Source: Sepiola atlantica
Lineage: Eukaryota > Mollusca > Cephalopoda > Sepiida > Sepiolidae
Assembly (NCBI GenBank): GCA_963556195.1
Contig: OY744517.1
Coordinates: forward strand, 143,850,347 to 143,914,346
Length of the DNA stretch: 64,000 nt
Reading direction: 5' to 3'
Both the position numbers and the translations under genes were made by a program. Positions 45,561-55,839 of this stretch are shown here, piece after piece. The notes beneath the pieces were generated by a model that ran no database searches, had not been told where the DNA came from, and saw only the letters and a list, made by a program, of their open reading frames with translations. Position 1 is the first letter of the stretch. Each line of letters opens with the position of its first letter.

Positions 45561-45797
45561 ATGCAGCGTCAGAAGTCGCATTAATGGTAAGAAATACTCA
45601 TCATTGATTAGCAACAGCATAAAAATGTTATTAAAATTAATTCAGAGACTTATTATACATTTAAAATGTTAAAATTACATAAATGCACACATTTACCTGT
45701 TCTTTAGTTTTAAACATATTGTATGGCTTTCACGGAATTAGATTTCAAAATATGTTGTGTTTATGGCTCTCTCAGCCAAAAAGGTTCCCGACTCCAG

Positions 45798-46300
45798 CTG
45801 TAAGATTAGAAGAAGGTCACTAAAAGATAAATTTACCCTCAAACAAATAGTAAACGAAGCTAGGGCCATTGAACTTGTTTACGCGCGAGCTACAGACATG
45901 CAACAAAAGGAAGTCAATGAACTTTCATCCTACAGCAGCAACAAAAGCCACAAGTGGTACACACACAATAGTGGAAACAGCAAAAGTAACAACAACTCTA
46001 ACAGTGGACGTCATCACAGATACACACAAAATAGTAGCCACCATTTTACTCCAAACCCCAACCACATGGGAGACAAAATAAATATGGCGGAAAGGCCTGC
46101 CACTACTGAGGATATTCAGTAACATATGTGGCATGTCTCGCCAAAGAGCATGAGTGTAGGAATTGCCTAAGAAGAAACAACTTCGCTAAAATTTGTAATT
46201 CCAAGCTGGTGCACAAACAAAAAGTGAAGTATTTAATGTATGAACACCAGAACAACATTGCTGAGTTGAAATTGGACGAAGATGGCGACTAAATTAACAA
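45798..46300 (+). pseudogene. gag: LTR retrotransposon gag, C-terminal half with zinc knuckles
   Basis: Continues gag past the hAT insertion: IRRRSLKDKFTLKQIVNEAR, AIELVYARATDMQQKEVNEL, an Asn/Ser/His-rich linker, then two zinc knuckles. In the first the second Cys codon is now TGA (near 46105). The second is CRNCLRRNNFAKIC, in which the expected His is Asn. After LVHKQKVKYL and AELKLDEDGD a stop follows. No protease, RT or integrase is present downstream. Confidence 0.82.
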
Positions 46301-46319
46301 GATGGATTTACACAAAGAC

Positions 46320-47025
46320 AAACAGAATGTCAAAGTAAAACTGAAAGAAAAAAACTGTTGCCTTAAAATACAATCAAAACTCTCAAATTGAAAAACGATG
46401 AAGACATTACGAATTTACAAAATGTATTTGAGTGCAAAGTCAAAGAAATTGAAGCTAAATACATAAAGAAGATGAAGGACTTACGGAACGAAGTTGAGGT
46501 GAAATATAGATTTGAAATCGATAAAATTGAAGAGAAAAAACAGCCAAATAAACACTCTGATGAAAATCACAAGAATTACTACAATAATATTACGCTCATT
46601 AACTTTGGTTTGATTAACATTCTCAAGGAGCAGGTCGATATGAAGAAAAAAGAACGACTGGAAAACGAAATAGCTAATCTAACAACCGAGAACAAATGAT
46701 TAGTTGAGCCTCTCCAACATGTCCAGAAAGAAGTGGACGAACTGAAAAATCTTTGCTCAATTATGAGAAGGATAAACAGAGTTTAAAAACGGCCACGGTC
46801 CGTTTAAAGGTAACAATAGAGGAACTAAAAACTCAGCAGAAAAGCAGCTTCAGGAATATTCTTTTGAAGAAAATGTTCCTCACGCTTGATGAACTGCTCA
46901 AACAGAAAGAATGCCAGCTTAATGAAATCCTCTCTTGCTCCAACCTTGACCCATTCATCCTCGATATGATCACTCGAAAACTGGAGGAAGTTTTATTATC
47001 AAAAAGTACAATACATTCACACACC
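46320..47025 (+). pseudogene. GAS8: GAS8/DRC4 retrocopy fragment inside the LTR element
   Basis: 46388-46696 and 46753-47020 encode coiled-coil segments matching GAS8/DRC4, a nexin-dynein regulatory complex subunit of motile cilia: LKNDEDITNLQNVFECKVKE, then HKNYYNNITLINFGLINILK, KKKERLENEIANLTTENK, LLNYEKDKQSLKTATVRLK, SSFRNILLKKMFLTLDELLK and SNLDPFILDMITRKLEEVL. The order is that of the C-terminal half of the family protein. There are no introns; two in-frame gaps (before HKNYYNN and after EELKTQQ), a stop and a frameshift are seen. Homology ends at SKSTI. A separate functional copy presumably exists elsewhere. Confidence 0.82.
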
Positions 47026-47195
47026 TATAGACTGTTTAAGGACTATTATATCTTCTACCTACTACAAGAATACACGTTATAGTAATAGTAAACTAAATTG
47101 ACTGTCTTACTCCCCCTGTCTTACTGTACATATAACCCACACACACATGGACTCTATTCATTCATGCTTTTTTATTAAAGACAGGAGGGATTTAG

Positions 47196-47411
47196 TGTTT
47201 AGTCAAGATTTGCCTCCCTCTGCATATCAGAACTTAAGAAAACTACTAAGGATGCGCATTGATAGATTCTGAGAATAAACAATGCCCAAAAGAAACTCAT
47301 CAGTTTAACTCCGGCGCGAATTGAAAACACACGTCTATCTTTTTGTCTTGTTCTTTCTTTCTTTTTACCCTTTATTTTAATCTTGTGAGCCGAGTCTACT
47401 ACGACATTACA
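47196..47411 (+). repeat. 3' LTR of the host LTR retrotransposon, internally shortened
   Basis: Begins TGTTTAGTCAAGATTTGCC and ends GAGTCTACTACGACATTACA. A polypurine-rich tract (AAAGACAGGAGGGA, 47177-47190) lies just before it, as expected for plus-strand priming. It is 216 bases against 680 for the 5' LTR. I could not find a convincing target duplication outside the LTR pair. Confidence 0.82.
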
Positions 47412-47414
47412 GTC

Positions 47415-48335
47415 GGTAATAGTAATGATTACCAGAATTAGTTTATTTTGTTATGAGTTATTCAATTAATTGCTGAAACTCAAAAAAAGATGACATACTA
47501 TTTTGATTGAAATAATTTGGGTGACTTAAAAGGATTTAACCGATTAAGAAAAAGGCGATGTACTCACCACTGTTTTCATACTCACTGAGGATCCGTTCTC
47601 GGTACTCAGTCCGACAGAGTTGGGAAATCGTAGGTTTCGGAAAGATTAGAAGTCAGATTCATAGGGATGTTAGGTGTCAGATTTGTTAATCTCTGAAAAA
47701 TAAACAAACAGTCTGAATTTTCTAAGACTTTAAAATAAGGAGCCGGAATTTTTGGAATCCTAGGAGTCAGATCTTATACCTTCTACTCTGCAACCCTGCT
47801 TGGTAGTACCAGACTATACCTTGTCGGGATGAGGTATGGTTCAGCAATTGGGGATATCTATGTAGGATGGCCCATAGAGTAAATATGGTATTGTGGTGAC
47901 TGCTAGTGAATCTAGTTAAGAGTCGGAAAGACAGGATGACCACCAATCACTCCCCGCACTTTTTGAGGGCCTTCTGCCTAATTTGTTAAGATTTTATGAT
48001 CATATGCTTTTGGCAAATAAATAATTGCGGTATAGTCCAGCTTGATCTAAGGAGATTCACCCTCCCAGGAAGTACCACCTTGCTTTGAAGAGGGTGTGGT
48101 GCCTCTATCGGAGAATGCCAACAGATCCATTCTTGGCTATTTTTATACCCAGCCAGAGTGACCCCTTGAGGTGATCTGGCTTATCTCTGTCTTCTGGCCT
48201 TGTACTACATCTTGTAAATCAATACTGATACCGTCATGAGCAAAGGACAACAGCCGACCTCATGACACACTGTGCTGCTTGATTTAGTTATCTTATAAAA
48301 ATACTAACTGGCTTTACCAGCTTGCTATCGTTTCG
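47415..48335. other. Unclassified; one possible orphan exon on the minus strand
   Basis: Mostly unassigned mixed-composition DNA. On the minus strand 47692-47575 is bounded by an excellent acceptor (tttgtttatttttcag) and donor (gtgagt). Its open frame from the acceptor reads RLTNLTPNIPMNLTSNLSET then YDFPTLSD and a stop. I do not recognise the protein. Confidence 0.3.
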
Positions 48336-48340
48336 CAAAG

Positions 48341-48409
48341 TTCACTACTTGAAATACTTGAAATTTTGGTGCTTTTGTATAATAATACAGAAGCACCAAA
48401 ATTTCAAGT
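48341..48409. repeat. Short near-perfect hairpin
   Basis: ACTTGAAATTTTGGTGCTT (48356 onward) pairs with AAGCACCAAAATTTCAAGT (ending 48409) around a loop of about 4 bases; the arms are 25 bases with one mismatch. A further TTCACTACTTG at 48341 pairs with CAAGTAGTGAA beyond, leaving a 10-base bulge. It abuts the left end of the next MITE. Confidence 0.8.
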
Positions 48410-48410
48410 A

Positions 48411-48862
48411 GTGAAATTTTCATCTTTAATCTAGAAGAGTCAGTTGAAAGGGGAGATAATTCAAACTGTTTTCTCAAACTGTTTGCTTATGCAGTTTACG
48501 AACCGGGCTGAAATAATCTTATAATTTAGAAAGTCATTCTTAACATGGGAAGGTGGGGGTGGGGGACTGATTAACTATTCTGTACTTTCACCTAACAATT
48601 TAATAAACAAAAGATACCATGAAAATTAGATTTAAGTTGAAAATCCTATCTAAAAAATAGCCCGGTCCGTAAACTGCATAAGCACCAAAAAAAGATGCGT
48701 AAAAGGATTATTTATTAATCAATCAATCATAACGTTCGGTGCTATTCGGCACTGACTTTTTGATACAAAATAAAATAAAACTTCAGAGGATACGTTGAGA
48801 AAACAATTTGAATTATCTCCCCTTTCAACTAACTCTTCTAAAATAAAAATGAAAATTTCATC
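48411..48862. mobile_element. Nested MITE pair with long terminal inverted repeats
   Basis: The outer arms (48411-48480 and the reverse complement of 48795-48862) share GAAATTTTCAT, AGAAGAGT(C/T)AGTTGAAAG and GGGGAGATAATTCAAA. Inside, 48485-48683 has its own 25-bp terminal repeat, GCTTATGCAGTTTACG(A/G)ACCGGGCT. The outer motif is shared with the element at 1624-2220, the inner with 32992-33110. No transposase is present. Confidence 0.78.
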
Positions 48863-48879
48863 TGTCTCGAATTATACAG

Positions 48880-49155
48880 AAGCCACAAAATTTTAAATAA
48901 TAAAAAACAAAAACTTTTGCATTTATTCATATAAATAGATATTAACATTTTGGTCATTTTGATACAAATTTATTTATCTTTTAAATAAAACCGTAAGAAA
49001 ATGAAAAGAAAGAAAACAATCAATTCGCCTAAACCATGGTGTGAGAGAGAGGGGGCTTTTTTTAAAACTTACAATTTAGAAAGGTCTGGAAACGCCCATT
49101 TAAATGCAAATGCGAAACGTTTAAGCATGCGATCAAAACAATCATTCTGCTAATT

Positions 49156-49204
<49 letters not shown>

Positions 49205-49310
49205 AGTCAGTCACCCTCTCCCTTTCTCTATGAACTTTTCTTGCTTATGTCTTGTCAGTATATCTTTCTTTATAGTGCGATGTTAGTTTAATTTAAATCA
49301 CCTTCTTTTG
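48880..49310. other. No gene; (GA)n microsatellite at 49157-49202
   Basis: AT-rich DNA followed by a GA tract and a CT-rich patch. Nothing coding is seen. Confidence 0.5.
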
Positions 49311-49314
49311 AATT

Positions 49315-49655
49315 TTGTTATCTTGGTGATACCATTGGAGCAGTGTGAAGCAGGTGCTAGTGTGATAGCAAGAAGTACGAGTGGATGGAGTAAGTTCAGG
49401 GAACTTTTTCCATTACTACCTAGAATTCCTAGATTAGTAGATGTAAAACAGTTAAAGTAGCAGGGTCAGCCCACAAGGGAAGGCCAAGGAAAACATGGCA
49501 GGAAGTAATAAGGTTGGACTTGAGAGAAAGAGGGATAAATAAAGACCTGGTCAGAGATAAGTTTAGTTTGGAAGTCAATTTCTAAAAGCCGTCCCACACA
49601 TGCCAACATGTAAAATGAAAGTTAAATCGAATATGATGATGATGATGATGATTTT
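49315..49655 (+). pseudogene. RTE-like LINE tail, internally deleted copy
   Basis: Matches the LINE at 28640-30245: GGTGATACCATTGGAGCA (thumb), AGTGGATGGAGTAAGTTCAG, then jumps to the tail AACAGTTAAAGTAGCAGG, AAGGAAAACATGGCAGGAAG and the same GATGATGATGAT 3' end. A few hundred bases present in the longer copy are missing between thumb and tail. Confidence 0.75.
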
Positions 49656-49659
49656 AAGA

Positions 49660-50560
49660 AAGGTTTTAGTAATTAATCCTTTTTATTAAATCATGTTAAT
49701 TACTGTTAATATTGACAAAACTATTGCATATATATAGCAAAAATAGGACAATAGAATTACAAATGAATAGCACCAAATATTTATTTATTATGAACTGTTT
49801 AAAATATATGCAAATTAGGCATTCAAATAGCTGCCTTTGGGTCTTTCGTCTGCACTATACATACAGTATTTCAAAATATGTATTTTTTATTTAAATAACA
49901 GTAAGCCCTTTTGATGGTCATATAGAAATGATAAATGAAAAAACATTTGCAATTATTCATTTAAATATTAAAATACATTCTTACAGAATTAGGCATATAG
50001 CCCTAAAGGTTGGGAGAGAGAGGGAGATTACGATACCCATTGGGTAGTGTTCTTCCAAGATAAATACAATTTGGGGAGGCCAAAGTCGGGAGTGTATATT
50101 TTGAAGGATCTTTTACCAACAGCTAAAATTATAGAGAACATGACTCAATCACTCAACTATCTAACTTAACCGAGCTGGGTTCCAACAGAACCAAGCATCA
50201 CATGTATTATGCCTAAGCAGGGAACAAATACATCCACTTAGCCCCCTTTTTGTGTGCACAAGTTTGCAGTTTTCATCCACCTTTTGCTGAACTCTATAGC
50301 ATGTCATCTTTTCCTATCACATCTAATTTTAACCTTAAATTGATGCTTTAAGATTAAAATTAGATCCAATTGAGAAAAAAATTCAACCCAATACAATCCA
50401 CTCAGATGTGTCGTTCATGCCACCATTTTAGCTATAACCAGGATTGCAAGAAACACCATTCATTTCTCCCTAGACCACAACCAATCAATATTGCTAATAA
50501 TGTATGCAACATCCAACAGTACCAAGAACTATGCGAGCTGTTACTTCATTAACATATCAC
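49660..50560. other. No gene recognised
   Basis: Short open frames without domains; nothing I can assign. Confidence 0.4.
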
Positions 50561-50569
50561 AAGAATGGC

Positions 50570-51600
50570 TGAAGTTTACTATAGTAGAAGAAAGCATGAT
50601 TAAAAGTTTCTTCTGAACAATAAGTCATTGAGGGGTAACACATTCTGAACAAATTACCAGGTTATAGAATACAAAGTTATTGAAATATCCCAAACCCGGC
50701 AACTTCACTTAAAGTGAATTTCCTCCATCGACCGTCCTTGTCTCTTCACAAGCGGTACCCTCCACTAATTCCCGACATTCAGTAAAGAATTGCAATTCAC
50801 TCTTTCATCTACATCAGTTCTAAAATGAAGGGCTGGGGACAGTTTTATGAAAGGCATTCTCTACCTTTGGTCCACACACATATTCTTGTCAAGATTCGAC
50901 CCAGGAATGCCAACCTCTTGGCATGGAAATGACTTTCCAAGTCAGGCATTCCAAAACCTCCCTCACACGTATATTGAGTACAGATCTATCTGCAAAACCA
51001 CAGCTTTTTTCTTTTCCAAAGTAGTGAGAAGAGAAGCCACTTGAAAACCCATTCAGCGGCTCTCAGCCAAAAGAAATACGACCTGTCAGTAAAGGATGAG
51101 AATAAAGATGTATTTAACACATTTCACGTCTGAATCGATGCTTCGGCCTCTGACTGTACTTCCAACCAATTGTTCTCAAGCTGGAGATCACCTCACATTT
51201 TACACTTATACCTTTGAGACTGGAGTGCTCATTATCCATGAGTCAGATATCCGGAAAGGCCCCCTTTATGGCTGCCATCTTCCAAAGAACCTCGTGCGGC
51301 TGCATTTCTTGAATCTCAGGAATGTTCTAATCAAAGAGACCATCAAGAAGTTGGTGGGATTCTCTATGTTCTTCTTATGGATTCAGCTTTGAAGTGGCAG
51401 AGGCTTCAAATTTTGCCTCTGGTGCTGTGAAAATGGGTTCACTTCACAACTGCGGTCCTTTTACTTCAAGGGATTTTTTTGTTTACTTTTTCCTACCTTA
51501 TGGACGAAAAGATGCTGAACAACATCTTGCCTGCTCTGGCTCTAACTTTGTTTTGTCCTACTATTTAGTATTACTAGGAGTGTAGTAGTGAAAGGGTGGT
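50570..51600 (-). other. Possible decayed retroelement coding region
   Basis: On the minus strand several protein-like blocks follow one another in changing frames: RSVLNIRVREVLECLTWKV (about 51000-50930), QEYVCGPKVENAFHKTVPSP (about 50890-50830), ELVEGTACEETRTVDGGNSL and KLPGLGYFNNFVFYNLVI (about 50780-50640). The consistent strand and order suggest a dead mobile-element gene, but I do not recognise the family. Confidence 0.35.
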
Positions 51601-51799
51601 GGGTTGGGCAAACTCTTCTGTCATTTCAACGTCTTTTGTCTTTGGTAGGCAGTGGAACTCAGCCTTGGTATCTTACATCTTTTGAACATTCTGGTCTTCA
51701 TCTCACGCTCCACATCTTGTTAGTGAGCTGGAGCTTTCCATAATCATGGACGTTTCCTCCTCTTCTTCTCTGGACTCTTCTTCAGATATATGACATAAT

Positions 51800-52050
51800 C
51801 ATGTGACACACTAGTTTTTGTTAGATCACCCATATTAAGCGACATTGAGCCTGGTCAGTACCAAATGGGTGACCATTTCAGAATATCAGGCACTGTGTGT
51901 GGGAGTATTGTGACACCTTCATGCAAAAATTTAAAAAACTAACATTGTCAAAATATTTCCCCCTGGCCGTGATATACATGCGACTGGGGACCGCTTGTGA
52001 ATTTAATATTTCCTTTGAAGGAAGCCGGCTAAACCCACCCAAGATGAACG
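51800..52050 (+). mobile_element. Interspersed repeat with 5S-rRNA-like segment (copy 2)
   Basis: 51820-51900 reads TTAGATCACCCATATTAAGC, then GAGCCTGGTCAGTACCAAAT, GGGTGACC and GAATATCAGGCACTGT, clearly related to the 3' two-thirds of 5S rRNA. Flanks match copy 1 (TGACACACTAG before, GTGGGAGTATTGTGACACC after), followed by a shared non-5S tail also found at 6545-6605. Confidence 0.72.
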
Positions 52051-52059
52051 CCGCACCAG

Positions 52060-52840
52060 GTCTCTTCTTCAGACTTTGAATAGGGGGCCGCTTATTTCCT
52101 TTTCATCGCAGCCAAACTAGCTTTCTGTTCTCTCTACAGCTGCTCCATCTCCATTACCGACTTCTTAGATGTAGCAGAGGGTGGATTTTGGAGAGTGGTA
52201 GGAACTGTTTATATTTTCCCAGGGTTGCTTTTCAGGGGCTCCCGGTTTGGGGAAAATAGGGCTGGAAGGGATGTTGTTCTTTTTAGAGTTGTTTCGTATT
52301 ACAGTACGCCCCTCCCTATCATTCCTGCCGCTCTCTGGAGCTGAGATAACTGGTGATGTTGTAGCGGTACCATTCCCAGCTGAAATAAGGGTTCTGATGA
52401 GTTATGGGTATAACTAGGTCATATGTCCCTGCAGTGCCAGCAGTGTGGACAGTGACCCTCTACAATTACAGGCATTTGCCAGATGTAATACCTGAGCATA
52501 AATTGAATTGTTTTGAACCCTGCATCGTTGCAGCTCATCTGGGTTATATATCTTCATATCCTTGTGTTCTTGTGACCACGCACACAGAGTTCACAGCTGC
52601 GATCTACCCATACTGGCTGAGAACTGCTCCCAGCTGCTTTGGGTCAACATATGATGAAACGTTGAGTAATGAAACTTTTGTCCATCTTCTTCCCAGATTC
52701 TTCATGTCCACCTTTGAATGTTTTTTTTCTGATTCTTCTCTGGTGACGAGCAGCACTTCTGACTTTTTCTTTTCAATTTTCTTATCTTTTTGTTTTTGCT
52801 GGGGATGGTGCATCCTACCGGATGCCAGACATTCACTCGC
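52060..52840. other. LINE-associated sequence, no supported gene
   Basis: Lies downstream of the LINE ORF at 52845-53583 and may include its 3' UTR. The plus-strand frame at 52404-52874 (156 codons) has no domain and runs antisense into the LINE frame. Confidence 0.4.
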
Positions 52841-52844
52841 TATT

Positions 52845-53583
52845 TCAGACACTCCAGCCGAGAGATCTTTTTAAGATTCTAACTGTCCCTTTAAGTGCAA
52901 TTGTTTGTATCTTTCTTGCACTTGGTTCACCGGGTATATTCGCTGAGTCGTTTTTGAAATTCTTTTTCATGAGTCCAGTTTCTCCTATGATTACTGGAAT
53001 AATGGAGATCTTCCTGAGATTCCAGTTTCTTTTCATGTCGTACATAAGACCTTGGTATTTTGTTATTTTTCTCTTTTCAGCTCTGTTTAAGCCAGCATCA
53101 TTAGGGACACTGACTTCAACTAAGGTTGCTACTTTCTCCCTTTTGTCCCATATCACTATATCAGGTTTAATAGCTCCGTTTTCTAGATATGTAGCTGTAG
53201 GGATTGCATAGTCATAGTGGATAGTGTATGACTTATTTTCAACTGTTCTTTCTGGTATATGTTCTCAGGAATTGCTGCTACACTGGATATTCAACTTTTT
53301 ATAGATGGTCTAGTGAAGATATTTTCACACTCCGTTGTGTCGCATTCCCTAGCAGAACCTTACAACTGGATGTAAGGTGGCTCACACTCTCTACTTCTGT
53401 GTAGCAGAACCGGCACTTGTTGTCGTGGCTGAAACCACTCATCTTTTTAAAGGCATTGGTCATCAAGCCTTGATCTTGGGCAGCCATTATCATTCTCTCC
53501 TGATCATAGTGGAGCGATCCTCTTTTCAGCCAGTCTACAGACCCTTCCTTAAGATGGTGTGACATGTTAAGCGAATTCACCAC
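52845..53583 (-). pseudogene. LINE with CCHC knuckle and PD-(D/E)XK-type endonuclease (R4/NeSL-like)
   Basis: The minus strand shows EGSVDWLKRGSLHYDQERMI, the knuckle NKCRFCYTEVESVSHLTSSC (CX2CX8HX4C, about 53420-53360), then with a frame change YDYAIPTATYLENGAI, KPDIVIWDKREKVATLVEVS and VPNDAGLNRAEKRKITKYQ, and the end IQTIALKGTVRILKRSLGWS and a stop. A CCHC followed by a PD...EV-type motif is the restriction-like endonuclease end of R4/NeSL-group LINEs. The reverse transcriptase is not present here. At least one frameshift breaks it. Confidence 0.75.
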
Positions 53584-53589
53584 GTAAAT

Positions 53590-54380
53590 AATGATTTAAA
53601 AAAAGTATATTTAGCAATCGAATTTGAAACAGAGTCAGGACAGAAAATGAAAATGAAAGGGACAGAAACGCACTCACTCACATTGCACCATGCTCATAAG
53701 TATGAGAGAGGAGGAGAGTAAAACACGCATATCTGCTTCTTTCTCTCTGTCTTTCTTAACGTCACCGGGTAAAGAGAGAGAGGGGGAAGTGTTGGCACGG
53801 AGATGTTCGCCATGGCTGATTGTATTGGCCATTGGATTTCTTTCCTTCCTTTCCATTCTTGCTCACATAGGCTTAAAGGAATAGAACAGGAGTAGACGAG
53901 CATGTGATGGTGTAGGGGAGGAAGACAAGAGAAAGAACAGAAAAAATGAAATTGGAAGACAGCAGACGACTTTTTGGTTTTTAGTGCAGAGTTTTGGGAC
54001 AGTTGAGTTTTGAGCTTTGGACCGGCAAGATCGTGGAACAGAGAGGGAAAAAAATAATTTAACGAGAAAAAAAGACAGTTAAGAAAAAATCATGATTGAG
54101 GAATAAAGATATGTATACAGATAAGTGAATATTAACTTTGAACTGTTGATAAATACAAATATGTTTTAAGTGTTATGGACGATGTTCGCACTCTGAGAAA
54201 AGAAACACGATTCATTATTTTTTGCATTAAATTGTTCATTTTAACTTTTTCCATGTGTTTGTATTTCTTTTACCAATTATCTCATCTCATGGGTTTTACT
54301 GTAGACATCATTACAGCATTCAGAGAACATACCCTGAGCTAAATTCTGGCAAAATAGAAATGTTAAAATGTATTTTGTTT
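53590..54380. other. No gene recognised; possible retroelement UTR
   Basis: Purine-rich non-coding DNA. Frames at 53674-53903 are low complexity. An AATAAAG near 54100 and the lack of coding content are compatible with a UTR or LTR remnant. Confidence 0.35.
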
Positions 54381-54384
54381 AGTA

Positions 54385-55018
54385 CTAATAATATCCATCA
54401 CATGTTTGAGGGGATCTTACAGGGACAATGGGAACGTTCAGTTTCCACAGGAGCTCCACCATTACATCTTCCATGATCTTAATCAGACCTTTGGAGTTGT
54501 TGCCTTTTATCACAAGAGAAAAAGTTCGTTTTTTGAGATCTTCCCACGTACCAGAGATAGCTGTAAGTACATTTACCTCTATGTAATTATGGCATGTGGT
54601 TTCGAACAGCTTCCTATATTCCTCTGGTGACATCTGCTGAGACTGAGGTTCCCATGCTAATACCTTTGTTGGCACTAACTTTTCTGATTGACCAGCTTAT
54701 ATCGAAGTGATAGTGTTAGCACTCTTCTGTCAGGCTGTCTGGGAACTAGTCTAGGATGTCTCCAGGAGGGTGGGTTAGTTCATGTGGATTAGTGGAACTT
54801 TCTGGTGATCCTAGCAGGAGGTTGGTGAAAGTACCACCAGCTAACCTTTTGCATGTTGAAACAGCCCCCACCCCTCCTAATCTAGGTCTAGAAGACATAT
54901 CTTTGGGAAAAGACCCACGGCCTTCACCCTCAGACGAGCTGCCACTTCCTTCATAAAAAAAATACAGCCGTGTGTGGCACAACAGCCTCTTTTCCCGATG
55001 AACACCCTGGTCATGCAC
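54385..55018 (-). other. Protein-like open frames of unknown origin
   Basis: 54675-54385 (96 codons: KVLAWEPQSQQMSPEEYRKL; TWEDLKKRTFSLVIKGNNSK; GLIKIMEDVMVELLWKLNVP) has balanced composition and looks like a genuine protein segment. 55018-54746 lies upstream on the same strand. Together they may be the N-terminal region of a LINE, perhaps the same REL-type family, but I see no diagnostic motif. Confidence 0.4.
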
Positions 55019-55239
55019 TTGGAGAGTTGTTTGTGTCAGGCCTCCTCAACTGACATGGAAAGCTATTACAAGTAGTCTTCCCTGATAACGAACAGGGGGT
55101 GAGCAAGCATTAGCACTCTTGAAGCAGAATTTCAGCTCGACCTAGTAACAATTCATAAATTACATGTGAACAATACGACAAAAAATTAAATATAAATATC
55201 GAATATTGTAAAAAAGATAACTGTAACAACAGAACCTAA

Positions 55240-55830
55240 GTCAGTCGGTAGACTGCTTACCTCCGTCTGAAAATGTAAGGATGGGCTAAAGTCTTATCTG
55301 AGCCATACTTCTCCATATTGTATAAAATATTCCTGAAGTTATGCCATGGAAACATTAACTCAAAGACTATTTATCTGATCAGGCTGACATTTCGCATGGG
55401 GATTACTGTTATCAACGAGCATCAGATCTACACATCAAATTTGGAAAAATCAGAAGTTGAAATTCTTTCAAAATTTTGACCATGACCAAACTTGTCAAAA
55501 CCAAGAATAACATCATATAAGATGCAGAACTTCAGTGGCTACAATATAGACCAAGTAGCAAGTCTCCACGGTGAACAGAACTAAAGTTACCACCAAAAGT
55601 ATGACTTTTACCTTTTCTGTGACATGATCTTGATTTTTGACCTATATATCCCAAAATTAAATCAGTTCTCAGTTAAACCATAACCGATATTTTGACCAAG
55701 TTTGGTGACGATTGATCAAGCGATGTGGACGCTAGGCTGTACACAAACAAACATAGTGACAAACCAACAAACTCGAACGAAGACATAACCTCCTTGGTGG
55801 AAGTAAAAACATGGAAGAACAAAAGTTTGT
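55240..55830 (+). mobile_element. Interspersed repeat ending in ACATAACCTCCTTGGTGG
   Basis: Starts with a faintly tRNA-like stretch (CCTAAGTCAGTCGGTAGACT). It ends with ACCAAGTTTGGTGACGAT, GTGGACGCTAGGCTGTAC and the A/C-rich ACAAACAAACATA block followed by ACATAACCTCCTTGGTGGAA, a terminal pattern I know from repeats common in marine invertebrate genomes. Non-coding; limits approximate. Confidence 0.5.
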
Positions 55831-55839
55831 TTCTTCCCT

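Larger units (their letters stand above)
36125..45797 (+). mobile_element. hAT DNA transposon inserted in gag, itself carrying a LINE
   Basis: The left end CAGGGGTCGAGAACC and the reverse complement of the right end CTGGAGTCGGGAACC pair (12 of 15). Flanks CTCTAAGG (36117-36124) and CTGTAAGA (45798-45805) form a decayed 8-bp duplication. Joining the flanks restores the gag order (ECSSSK then IRRRSLKDKFTLKQ). The subterminal GCTCGCAAGCCAGATGTGGC is a known pattern of ZBED5/GTF2IRD2-like hAT ends. The transposase lies at 43695-45560; the LINE occupies about 37690-43340. Confidence 0.88.

Noticed and set aside
52404..52874. 156-codon plus-strand open frame
   Set aside because: It overlaps the LINE frame on the other strand at its end, has skewed composition (runs of Ser, Phe and Cys) and no recognisable domain.
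53674..53903. Overlapping frames on both strands near 53.8 kb
   Set aside because: Purine-rich low-complexity DNA; no domain, no splice context.
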